A DNA stretch of 17,731 bases from assembly GCA_002383375.1 (NCBI GenBank), contig DFYR01000035.1, positions 1-17,731 on the forward strand, written 5' to 3'. This stretch comes from Spirochaetaceae bacterium UBA4077. Its GTDB lineage: Bacteria > Spirochaetota > Spirochaetia > Treponematales > Rectinemataceae. The notes beneath the pieces were generated by a model that did not search any database, was not told the DNA's origin, and saw only the letters and a program-made list of their open reading frames with translations. Below are positions 1-6,451 of the stretch, in pieces (position 1 is the first letter of the stretch; each line of letters starts with the position of its first letter). The translations under genes were made by a program, and so were the position numbers.

Positions 1-25
1 GCCTTGAAAAAGGCGGTCTTTTTAT
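1..25 (-). terminator. Intrinsic terminator, cut by the window edge
   Basis: The plus strand starts with GCCTT-GAAA-AAGGC followed by GGTCTTTTT. The GGTC arm lacks its partner GACC, which would lie just outside the window, so this looks like the right-hand part of a GC-rich hairpin with a T-run. It lies immediately 3' of the tRNA on the minus strand. It would end the tRNA transcript, and possibly also a plus-strand gene to the left. The missing half is inferred. Confidence 0.5.
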
Positions 26-28
26 TCG

Positions 29-101
<73 letters not shown>

Positions 102-113
102 GAAAGCGAGGGG

Positions 114-143
114 ATACTACCCCGAAGCCCGCGGGAATGTCAA
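114..143 (-). promoter_or_regulatory. Promoter of tRNA-Ala
   Basis: On the minus strand a perfect -35 TTGACA (138-143) is followed after 18 bp by TAGTAT (114-119). The predicted start is about 6 nt before the mature tRNA 5' end. The stretch just after the -10 is C-rich (CCCCTCGC), the GC-rich discriminator typical of stable-RNA promoters that respond to ppGpp. The stringent control is inferred. Confidence 0.75.
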
Positions 144-150
144 TAACATA

Positions 151-188
151 TGAAGAAAACGAGCCCCGGGCACTTGTTTTCAAGCCCG
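151..188 (-). terminator. Possible terminator of azlCD
   Basis: Just beyond the azlD stop, the minus strand carries CGGGCTTG-AAAA-CAAGTGCCCG (167-188), an interrupted stem with a 2-nt bulge. A T-rich stretch TTTTCTTC follows several bases later (151-158). The T-run is displaced from the stem, so it is at best a weak intrinsic terminator. Confidence 0.35.
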
Positions 189-209
189 CCTTTCCGTTGT
201 GATGACCGA

Positions 210-539
210 TTAAGCCCCGATGATTCTGCTCAGCAGCATGTACAAGCCCGTTCCACCCAGAATGCTCACCAGCGGATTGCGCTTCCAGAGGTGCAGGCAA
301 AGCACGACGATACCCGCCAATACTTCAGGAATCCCATAGGGCGCCTTGCTCCATCGAAGAGAAGCGTAAGGAGAGATCGCCAGCACGGCCATGGCCAGGG
401 CGGGCATATAGGTTTCGATAAAGGAAAGGAATTTTGGAGTCTTAAGCCCTGAGAAAAAGAGAAAGGGCAGGGCTCGGCAGAAGAGAATGACCAGGGCCAT
501 CGCTATAGAGGCTATAAAAGCCTGGGAGGCGCTAAGCAT
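210..539 (-). CDS. azlD: AzlD-family branched-chain amino acid transport protein
   Basis: This encodes a 109-residue, very hydrophobic protein with about four predicted membrane segments, the size and layout of AzlD, the small partner of AzlC. The pair exports branched-chain amino acids (and toxic analogues such as 4-azaleucine) across the cytoplasmic membrane. Typical AzlD features are an alternating 'MALVILFCRALPFLFF' first helix and a conserved proline-containing stretch near 'MPALAMAVLAISPY'. The start is the ATG at 539, beginning MLSASQAF. It follows a GGGGGA purine stretch and overlaps the end of azlC by 8 nt, so the two are translationally coupled. A longer frame upstream exists, but it only reads through azlC. 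The substrate is inferred from the family. Confidence 0.85.
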   Translation of the reverse strand: MLSASQAFIASIAMALVILFCRALPFLFFSGLKTPKFLSFIETYMPALAMAVLAISPYASLRWSKAPYGIPEVLAGIVVLCLHLWKRNPLVSILGGTGLYMLLSRIIGA

Positions 540-1248
540 TTGTTTTTCCCCCAGTACTCCCCTGGCGGACCTTATTGTAGACCGCAAGGCCCGCAATGGC
601 CATGAGGAAGCCTAATGCAATGGCCCCGCTGCCCTCCACCAGCCTGTAGGCTAGAAAGATCGAAAGCCCCGCGATGACGAAGGGAACAGCCTTCTTCAGC
701 CTCAAGGCCTGCTCCACCGCCAGCACGATAAACAGCGCATTGAGGGCGAAATCGAGCCCCTGGATCTGGGCGGGGATAAGGGAGCCGGCCAATGCCCCCA
801 GGGCTGTTCCGAGTACCCAGTAGAACTGGTTCAGCGCGGATACTGTAAGTAGGAAGCGACCGTCGGTCTTTTCCTCAGGGGTGGAAGAGCTTAAAAGCGC
901 ATACGTCTCATCGGTAAGGGCGAAAATGAGGTAGGGCTTTATCTTTGGGTGAGCGCCGAAACTGGATATAAGGGAAAGGCCATAGGCGGCGTGGCGGATA
1001 TTAGCCACCAAGGTGACGAGAATGATCTGGGCTACAGTCGCGCCTGCGGCAAAAAGGCTGATACCGATGTACTGAGCCGCTCCGGCAAATACAAAAATGC
1101 TCATAAACAGGGCTAGCCAGACAGGGTAGCCCTTGTTGACCGCAAGAAGGCCAAAGCCAAAACCAATGGTCACATAGCCTAATAGCACAGGAATGCTGGC
1201 TTTAAAGGCATGGGCGAAGGATTTGGAATTGGCTTTCTGCATAGGCAT
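532..1248 (-). CDS. azlC: AzlC-family branched-chain amino acid permease
   Basis: This 238-residue multi-pass membrane protein is the large subunit of the AzlCD exporter. Family signatures are visible: FAGAAQ in the second helix region, a NIRHAAYGLSL stretch (usually NLRHxLYGLSL) and TDETYAL (usually TDETFAL). The N-terminus MPMQKANSKSFAHAFKASIPVLLGY matches AzlC starts, so I chose the ATG at 1248 although the frame is open much further upstream. No Shine-Dalgarno precedes this ATG (the bases are TTCCTCC). Instead a promoter -10 ends 6 nt upstream, suggesting a leaderless mRNA. It is divergent from the methyltransferase operon and followed by azlD with an 8-nt overlap. Confidence 0.88.
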   Translation of the reverse strand: MPMQKANSKSFAHAFKASIPVLLGYVTIGFGFGLLAVNKGYPVWLALFMSIFVFAGAAQYIGISLFAAGATVAQIILVTLVANIRHAAYGLSLISSFGAHPKIKPYLIFALTDETYALLSSSTPEEKTDGRFLLTVSALNQFYWVLGTALGALAGSLIPAQIQGLDFALNALFIVLAVEQALRLKKAVPFVIAGLSIFLAYRLVEGSGAIALGFLMAIAGLAVYNKVRQGSTGGKTNA

Positions 1249-1254
1249 GGAGGA

Positions 1255-1284
1255 ACAATAGAACCTCTGGCGGCCCCTGGTCAA
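1255..1284 (-). promoter_or_regulatory. Promoter of azlCD, 6 nt before the start codon
   Basis: On the minus strand TTGACC (1279-1284) is separated by 18 bp from TATTGT (1255-1260). The -10 box ends 6 nt before the azlC ATG, so the transcript would begin at or beside the start codon. It is back to back with the promoter of the divergent operon. Confidence 0.5.
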
Positions 1285-1318
1285 TCCGGATCGAGTCTGT
1301 TGCAAAGGCAGGCCATCC

Positions 1319-1347
1319 TTGTGTAAGTCGAGTTTCTTGTCCATACT
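1319..1347 (+). promoter_or_regulatory. Promoter of the methyltransferase-zwf-pgl operon
   Basis: TTGTGT (1319-1324), a 17-bp spacer and CATACT (1342-1347) are followed 7 nt later by ATG at 1355. Each box is only a moderate match. It is supported by the divergent arrangement and by the same -10-to-ATG distance in four other places in the window. Confidence 0.4.
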
Positions 1348-1354
1348 TATGGCC

Positions 1355-2527
1355 ATGGGAACAGCATTCAAGGGCATTGCCCTCTGCGCCGTAGGATTGG
1401 AGAAAATCACCGCCCAAGAGCTTATAAGGCTTGGGTTGAAACCGCTGGATCGCCGGCCGGGAAGGCTGAGCTTTGAGCTTTCCAGCGAAAAACTCGCCAT
1501 TGATTTAGCCAGGGCTAATATCGGGCTTCGCACAGCCGAACGGGTGCTTTTAGAGCTTGGACGCTTTTCTGCCCCAGACTTCGACGCCTATTTCGAAGGC
1601 ATGGCATCCCTACCCTGGGAACTCTGCTGTTTTAAAGATTCCAAACTCCATATCGAGCGGGTGCGCAGCAAGGATTCAAGGCTTGCATCTCAGGCCAGCC
1701 TCCAGGCTATGGGCCAAAAGGCCGCCTATTCCCGGCTCATGGAAAGCTTCGGTATGCGAAACATGCCCGAGACCGGAAATACGGTGGGCGTGCGGATTTA
1801 TCTGGACAAAGACGAATGCTGGGTTGGCATCGATACTTCCGGAGACCCCCTGCATAAGCGCGGGTATAGAAAAAGAACCGTCCAGGCTCCGCTCAAAGAG
1901 ACGATTGCCGCTTCACTTTTATTCTTTTCAGGCTGGAACAGAAAATACAGCCTCCTGGACCCCTTCTGCGGTTCGGGGAGCATAGCCATAGAAGCCGCAC
2001 TCTACGCCCTGGACTTTGCCCCAGGACTTACCCGTCGATTCGCCTTCGAAGCCATGCCGGCTATGTCGCCTAAACAAGTTTACGCCGTGCGAGAAGAATT
2101 TGAAGCTCGTATACGGAACGACGTAGAAGTGGACATTAGGGCTTCAGATATAGATCCGAGTGCTATTGAGACTGCGAAGGCCAACGCAGCCGATGCTGGC
2201 GTCCAGGAGTGGATCGAGTTCAGCTGCAAAAAAGCCCAGGATCTGGAGCCCTTTGGCGAACGGGGGTATTTGCTCGCGAACCCTCCCTACGGCAAACGCC
2301 TGGGCAGCGAAGAGGAATCTCTTTTGCTCTACACCGATTTAGCCCCAATGAGAGACAGATTCAGAGAGGCCGGATGGAATATGGGCTTCATCACCGACAG
2401 GGAGGACTTCAGCGAAATCTTCGGTCTTGATCCCGCTTCTGTTCATCGTCTATTCAACGGGGCGGAGGAGCAGTGGTTCCACTGGTATCCAGGAAAGGAG
2501 GACGGGAATGCTGCAGCTAAGGAGTGA
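1355..2527 (+). CDS. THUMP-domain class I SAM-dependent rRNA (guanine-N2)-methyltransferase, RlmL-N/YpsC type
   Basis: This 390-residue protein resembles the N-terminal half of E. coli RlmL (YcbY) and B. subtilis YpsC, which methylate guanine N2 in 23S rRNA. A THUMP RNA-binding region covers about residues 45-155. The linker motif DPLHKRGYR is at 164-172. The Rossmann methyltransferase follows, with motif I DPFCGSGS at 202-209, an acidic DIDP at 265-268 and the catalytic NPPYGKR at 309-315. It is shorter than RlmL (about 700 aa) because the RlmK half is absent. The start is uncertain. ATG 1355 is preferred because a -10-like box ends 7 nt before it and no alternative has a Shine-Dalgarno; ATG 1349 and TTG 1319 are also in frame. 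Its last 20 nt overlap zwf, and the zwf Shine-Dalgarno lies inside this gene. The exact target base cannot be told from sequence. Confidence 0.88.
   Translation: MGTAFKGIALCAVGLEKITAQELIRLGLKPLDRRPGRLSFELSSEKLAIDLARANIGLRTAERVLLELGRFSAPDFDAYFEGMASLPWELCCFKDSKLHIERVRSKDSRLASQASLQAMGQKAAYSRLMESFGMRNMPETGNTVGVRIYLDKDECWVGIDTSGDPLHKRGYRKRTVQAPLKETIAASLLFFSGWNRKYSLLDPFCGSGSIAIEAALYALDFAPGLTRRFAFEAMPAMSPKQVYAVREEFEARIRNDVEVDIRASDIDPSAIETAKANAADAGVQEWIEFSCKKAQDLEPFGERGYLLANPPYGKRLGSEEESLLLYTDLAPMRDRFREAGWNMGFITDREDFSEIFGLDPASVHRLFNGAEEQWFHWYPGKEDGNAAAKE
2491..2502 (+). promoter_or_regulatory. Ribosome binding site of zwf, inside the upstream gene
   Basis: AGGAAAGGAGGA lies 5-6 nt before ATG 2508. 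It fixes the zwf start 81 nt downstream of the first possible start in that frame (2427) and embeds translation initiation in the end of the methyltransferase gene. Confidence 0.8.
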
Positions 2528-4088
2528 ACAGTATCCTGTGTGTAGCCTGGACTCAGGCGGCTTTAGCCCCGAGGCGGCGGTCTTTGTGGTTTTCGGCGCC
2601 ACAGGCGATCTATCCCACAGGAAAATCTTTCCGGCGCTCTTCGATCTTTTTTTAGAGGGAATCCTGCCCGAGGAACTTTTGATGATCGGCTTTGCGCGCA
2701 AGGATCTGGATCACAAGAAATTTCGGGAGGGGCTGCGCCAGGGCTGCGCTTCCTTTGCCAGGGCTGCGGCGTTTAATGAAGAGCAGTGGAAGAAATTTTC
2801 CTCCAGGATTTTTTACCTGCGTTCAGACCTAAACGAAGCCGAAGGCTATGTCAGGCTGGCTGATGTATTGTCCGGCCGGGAGAAAGGTTTTTTTAAGGGA
2901 ATCGATGCCATACCAAAGAATATACTCTTCTATTTGGCGGTAGGTCCTGAGCATTTCGGCAGCATCTCGGACAGACTGGGCGAGGTCGGCTTGGGTTCCC
3001 GTCGCGACCGGGGAGGGCAGCGCGTTGCTGCGGGTGTAAAACCGGCTTCTAAACAGGGCTGGAGGCGCATGGTTGTGGAAAAACCCTACGGCCGGGATGG
3101 AGAAAGCGCCAAAGCCCTTACCGCAGTGCTGCAGCACAGCTTTTCGGAACGGGATATCTACCGGATCGACCACTACCTTGGCAAGGAAACGGTTCAAAAC
3201 CTACTTTATCTCCGTTTCGCCAATTCGGTTTTCGAGCCAATCTGGAATAGGCATCATATAGAGGCAATCGACATCTCGGTATTCGAAACCGTGGGCATAG
3301 GCGACAGGGGAGGCTATTACGACTCCGCCGGCGCCGCCCGGGACATGTTGCAAAATCATCTCATTCAGCTCATGTGCCTGGCCACCATGGAACCTCCGGC
3401 AAACCTCGATCCAGAGAATATCCATAACGAAAAGGTCAAGGTGCTGCAGTCCATCGCATCCTACAACCCTGATTCTCTGTTAGGCCGATCTCTGCGCGGC
3501 CAGTATGTCAGAGGAGTCGATGCCCAAGGCCAGAGCCTTCCCGGCTATAGGGAAGAGACAAGGGTAAGACCCGATTCCAGCACTGAAACCTATGTGTCAT
3601 TGACTCTTGAGCTGGATAATTGGCGCTTCGCCGGCGTGCCTATCCGCTTGAGGACAGGCAAGGCCTTCGCATCCAAGTTCAGCCAGATAGTTATTCATTT
3701 TAAAAAACCGCCGGCTGCTCTCTTTACTGCCCAGTGCGGCGAAAACCTCATCAATAACACACTGACAATCCAGATTCAGCCCAATGAAGGCGTCTGGCTG
3801 CGTTTCAACGCAAAGATACCCGGCATGTCCGCCATAAAGGCCAGCGAACTGCGCTTTTCCTTTAAAGAAGTGAGCGACTACCTCCCAGAGGCGTACGAGC
3901 GGCTGATTGCCGACGCCCTGGCTGGCGACTCCACCCTCTTCATCCGCGCCGACGAGTCCCAGCAAGCCTGGCGTATTGTGGATGCCCTGGAGTTAGCCTG
4001 GGCAAAAACCGATCCAGGTGCTCCGCTCGATAAGGGAGGCTTGCTCTTCTATCCCGCCGGTTCCCCAATACCAGAGATCCCTGCATGA
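2508..4088 (+). CDS. zwf: Glucose-6-phosphate 1-dehydrogenase
   Basis: This 526-residue cytoplasmic enzyme oxidises glucose 6-phosphate to 6-phosphogluconolactone with NADP+, the first step of the oxidative pentose phosphate pathway. The coenzyme motif GATGDLSHRK is at 30-39, VVEKPYG at 189-195 and the substrate/catalytic signature RIDHYLGKE at 219-227, where H222 would bind the phosphate and K226 the sugar. The C-terminal half with 'RLRTGKAF' also fits the family. It is somewhat longer than typical bacterial enzymes (about 480-510). Part of the excess is a basic stretch at about 163-184 between the 'LAVGPEHF' strand and EKPYG. Its ATGA end overlaps the start of pgl, so the product and its consumer are coupled. 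Confidence 0.96.
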   Translation: MLQLRSEQYPVCSLDSGGFSPEAAVFVVFGATGDLSHRKIFPALFDLFLEGILPEELLMIGFARKDLDHKKFREGLRQGCASFARAAAFNEEQWKKFSSRIFYLRSDLNEAEGYVRLADVLSGREKGFFKGIDAIPKNILFYLAVGPEHFGSISDRLGEVGLGSRRDRGGQRVAAGVKPASKQGWRRMVVEKPYGRDGESAKALTAVLQHSFSERDIYRIDHYLGKETVQNLLYLRFANSVFEPIWNRHHIEAIDISVFETVGIGDRGGYYDSAGAARDMLQNHLIQLMCLATMEPPANLDPENIHNEKVKVLQSIASYNPDSLLGRSLRGQYVRGVDAQGQSLPGYREETRVRPDSSTETYVSLTLELDNWRFAGVPIRLRTGKAFASKFSQIVIHFKKPPAALFTAQCGENLINNTLTIQIQPNEGVWLRFNAKIPGMSAIKASELRFSFKEVSDYLPEAYERLIADALAGDSTLFIRADESQQAWRIVDALELAWAKTDPGAPLDKGGLLFYPAGSPIPEIPA

Positions 4089-4783
4089 GTCTCGAGGTTC
4101 TGCGTTTTTCTGACGAGGACTCATGGATAGACGCAAGCCTTGCAGAGCTGCGCGCTCTTCTTCGAAACGCTATCGGGCGTGGGCAGGGTAGGTTTCACAT
4201 GAATCTTTCGGGTGGCAGCACTCCCGGAGCACTGTATAAGGCTCTGGCTGCCGATCAGGATTCTTCGGAACTATCAGATCGCCTGGAGATTCATTGCTGG
4301 GTTGGGGACGAAAGAGAAGTGCCTGCGGACAGTCCTCATCGCAACGGTCGGTTAGTTCAGACGATCCTGGGAGAGGGCTCCGAATGGAAAAATCCCCCCG
4401 TTTTGCACCTATGGCCGGAGGGTGACAGGAACAGTGCCAGCAGCGCCTATTCGGAAGAATTGCGCCGCTGTATGGGAGAGGCTCCTACCTTCGACCTCGC
4501 CATCCTGGGGATGGGCGAAGACGGTCATACGGCGGGGCTCTTTTCCCGAGAGGATACCCAAGAAAGAAAGCCCAATCCGCTCTGTATTCCAACCCTGGCG
4601 CCGTCAGAACCAAGGCTGCGAATGTCCATGAGCGCCCAGCTCCTAAGGGCGAGCCTATGCAGCATCGTCCTGCTTAAAGGCGAGAAAAAGGAAGCTGTCT
4701 TGAATACCGTGCTATCGTCAACTGCATGGCTTCCTATAAGAGAAGCTTTGAGCGATACAACGTTAGTCTTTTTATTGGTGTAA
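4085..4783 (+). CDS. pgl: 6-phosphogluconolactonase
   Basis: This 232-residue protein of the DevB/NagB-like family hydrolyses 6-phosphogluconolactone to 6-phosphogluconate, following zwf in the pathway. Family motifs are intact: LSGGSTP (41-47, phosphate loop), DEREVPADSPHRN (75-87) and GMGEDGHTAGLF (142-153). The length is normal. The ATG overlaps the zwf stop in ATGA, implying translational coupling. I see no separate promoter. Confidence 0.95.
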   Translation: MSLEVLRFSDEDSWIDASLAELRALLRNAIGRGQGRFHMNLSGGSTPGALYKALAADQDSSELSDRLEIHCWVGDEREVPADSPHRNGRLVQTILGEGSEWKNPPVLHLWPEGDRNSASSAYSEELRRCMGEAPTFDLAILGMGEDGHTAGLFSREDTQERKPNPLCIPTLAPSEPRLRMSMSAQLLRASLCSIVLLKGEKKEAVLNTVLSSTAWLPIREALSDTTLVFLLV

Positions 4784-4812
4784 AGCGGCATGCAGACAGC
4801 CAGGGGGATTGT

Positions 4813-5571
4813 TTGAAAACATCGTTGGCCTTATTAGGCTTTTATTTCGCTATAGCGGCGGGGAGCGCCTTGGAAGCTCAGACAACCTTGTCGAGGCAGA
4901 GCATTAGTTTTTCCGGCAGGCAATGGACCGTCAGGCAAACCGTAAAACCCGAAGGACCGGGAAATAATACTTTCGGAGGCAAGGACCTCGGTGTCCTGCT
5001 CAATCAGGACGGTTCGGTCACCCTTCGGATTTTTCAAAAGGAAGGCACTTGGTACGCTGCCGAATTGACTACACAACAGCGGACAGGCTACGGAGAGTAT
5101 ATTTTTCGCGTGCGTACAGCGCCGAGAGAACTAGATCCTAACGTGGTGCTGGGACTCTTTACCTATTCCGGTGGGGCTGCCTACAATCATAGGGAGATAG
5201 ATATTGAGTTTTCAGCCTGGGGAGTCAAGAATGCTCCTGTGCTGGGTCAATATGTGATCCAGCCCTATCAGAGTCCTGGCCAGCTTTTTGCTTTCGACAT
5301 TTCCCAGATAAAGGAACCGGCGAGCTATAGTTTTACCTGGACAGAGGGGAAGATCGATTTCTTATCCTGGAAGGGCTACGGGCCGCGGCCCGAGGACGGC
5401 TCCACGGACATCATAGCCGCCTGGAGCTTCGCCGATCCCAAGGTAGTGCCGAAGCCCAGCCCCAACGTGCACATGAACCTCTATCTGGCCAAGGGGGATA
5501 TGCCGCCCTCGGGCCGCGGCCTCACCGAGGTCACTATCGACTCCTTCGAGTTTATCCCTGGGAAAAAATAA
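4813..5571 (+). CDS. Secreted glycoside hydrolase family 16-like protein
   Basis: This is a 252-residue predicted secreted protein. I start it at TTG 4813 because AGGGGG lies 5 nt upstream and the reading then begins with a lysine, a hydrophobic core and a likely cleavage after SALEA (about residue 22). The body contains HREIDIEF, with E128-x-D130-x-E132. This matches the EIDIE catalytic signature of GH16 beta-glucanases/lichenases, in which the two glutamates are nucleophile and acid/base. The rest is beta-rich with a C-terminal 'VTIDSFEF' strand, as in the GH16 jelly roll. The actual polysaccharide is unknown. It begins 29 nt after pgl and is probably co-transcribed. A longer frame from 4726 would lose the signal peptide and is rejected. 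Confidence 0.8.
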   Translation: MKTSLALLGFYFAIAAGSALEAQTTLSRQSISFSGRQWTVRQTVKPEGPGNNTFGGKDLGVLLNQDGSVTLRIFQKEGTWYAAELTTQQRTGYGEYIFRVRTAPRELDPNVVLGLFTYSGGAAYNHREIDIEFSAWGVKNAPVLGQYVIQPYQSPGQLFAFDISQIKEPASYSFTWTEGKIDFLSWKGYGPRPEDGSTDIIAAWSFADPKVVPKPSPNVHMNLYLAKGDMPPSGRGLTEVTIDSFEFIPGKK

Positions 5572-5601
5572 AGCCGCCTGCAAAAATTCCGCAGGCGGCT
5601 T
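5561..5601 (-). terminator. Intrinsic terminator at a convergent junction
   Basis: A perfect 11-bp stem AAGCCGCCTGC (5571-5581) / GCAGGCGGCTT (5591-5601) has a 9-nt loop. On the minus strand it is followed by TATTTTTT, a proper T-run that overlaps the end of the GH16-like gene. On the plus strand the tail is ATATCT, so it probably ends the minus ATPase transcript best and the plus operon only partly. Confidence 0.85.
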
Positions 5602-5640
5602 ATATCTACCCTATGTCCGGTTGCCTGGCAGGCAGTATAT

Positions 5641-6345
5641 TCAATTTTCTGCTATCAAGAGCGATTTTGTATCCAACTTGAGGTTAAGATCTCTGGGATT
5701 AAGCACATCGTGATCTTTGACCACCTTGAAGTGGATATAATCCCGTGCCGGCTCCATGACTATGAGCACCGAAATTAGGGGTAAAAGTTCTCTTAGCAGT
5801 ATGGGCACATTGTTCTTGTCACAGAGTGGTTCCTCTCCCGAAAGGGTGCAGGAATACCAGGCTTCCAGTCCCATCTCGGACAAAAACGCCCTTACCTTCT
5901 GAAAGCGCTCTATCGTGCCCCGAGAGAAATCGAAACCGTCCACGATAACAGTCTTGGCGTCGAAGCCGCCCTCCACGATCATGGCCTTCAAGGATCTGGT
6001 TATCTGATCGACGCTCACACCTTCCTGGGTAAAGTTCATAATAACCCTATTGCGCACCAGCTGGTCCCTGAGGTCTCCCAGGTCTTCCAGGTTCCTACGT
6101 CGGGCAATCTCGTCAAAGATATTCTCGTACCAGGAAATGATGTAGCTAGTATGGGCATTGAAAGAAACGTGGATTACCTTTTGGCCTTGCATGAGCTTGT
6201 CCAAGGCTATCTGTACCAGCACCGATGTCTTGCCGATACCTTTGCGCGATGCTATGACGCCGAAATTGCCTTGTCCCAAGCCACCCTTTATGGAATTTTC
6301 TAGCGCTCGCACTGGACTCTTGGATATGAATTCTTCCTTCAGCAT
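5641..6345 (-). CDS. RecA/DnaB-like P-loop ATPase, function unknown
   Basis: This encodes a 234-residue soluble protein with a single RecA-fold ATPase core. The Walker A is ASRKGIGKTS (32-41). It lacks the usual first glycine but has the same form as the DnaB replicative helicase loop (ARPSMGKT). The Walker B is KTVIVDGFD (131-139), four hydrophobics then D136. There is no N-terminal primase-binding domain, no Cys4 zinc finger (as in RadA) and no membrane segment. The ATG at 6345 has a strong Shine-Dalgarno (GGAAGGAGG). It has its own promoter and terminator, so it is monocistronic. It may be a KaiC/RadA/DnaB-superfamily regulator or DNA-associated ATPase; the role cannot be assigned. Confidence 0.75.
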   Translation of the reverse strand: MLKEEFISKSPVRALENSIKGGLGQGNFGVIASRKGIGKTSVLVQIALDKLMQGQKVIHVSFNAHTSYIISWYENIFDEIARRRNLEDLGDLRDQLVRNRVIMNFTQEGVSVDQITRSLKAMIVEGGFDAKTVIVDGFDFSRGTIERFQKVRAFLSEMGLEAWYSCTLSGEEPLCDKNNVPILLRELLPLISVLIVMEPARDYIHFKVVKDHDVLNPRDLNLKLDTKSLLIAEN

Positions 6346-6360
6346 GGGCCCTCCTTCCTA

Positions 6361-6389
6361 AGTATACCCGCATAATCTCAGGCGGGCAA
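6361..6389 (-). promoter_or_regulatory. Promoter of the P-loop ATPase gene
   Basis: On the minus strand TTGCCC (6384-6389), a 17-bp spacer and TATACT (6361-6366) are followed by TAGGAAGGAGGGCCC and the ATG at 6345. The predicted leader is only about 9 nt, just enough to hold GGAGG. The spacer includes the inverted arms CCCGC/GCGGG, a possible operator. Confidence 0.65.
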
Positions 6390-6397
6390 AAAAATTA

Positions 6398-6423
6398 TTC
6401 TAAATTGAGCCAATTTCTAAATT
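6398..6423. repeat. AT-rich dyad and direct repeat downstream of fusA
   Basis: AAATTG-AGC-CAATTT (6402-6416) is a perfect 6-bp dyad. TTCTAAATT occurs at 6398-6406 and again at 6415-6423, 17 bp apart. On the minus strand a T-rich stretch (TAATTTTTTT) follows. It could be a weak fusA terminator or a binding site upstream of the ATPase promoter. The function is unproven. Confidence 0.4.
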
Positions 6424-6451
6424 CATTTGACGTCTGAAACGACTCGATCGT

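Noticed and set aside
1249..1533. N-terminal extension of azlC
   Set aside because: It would overlap the divergent methyltransferase gene and add a non-hydrophobic leader not seen in AzlC proteins.
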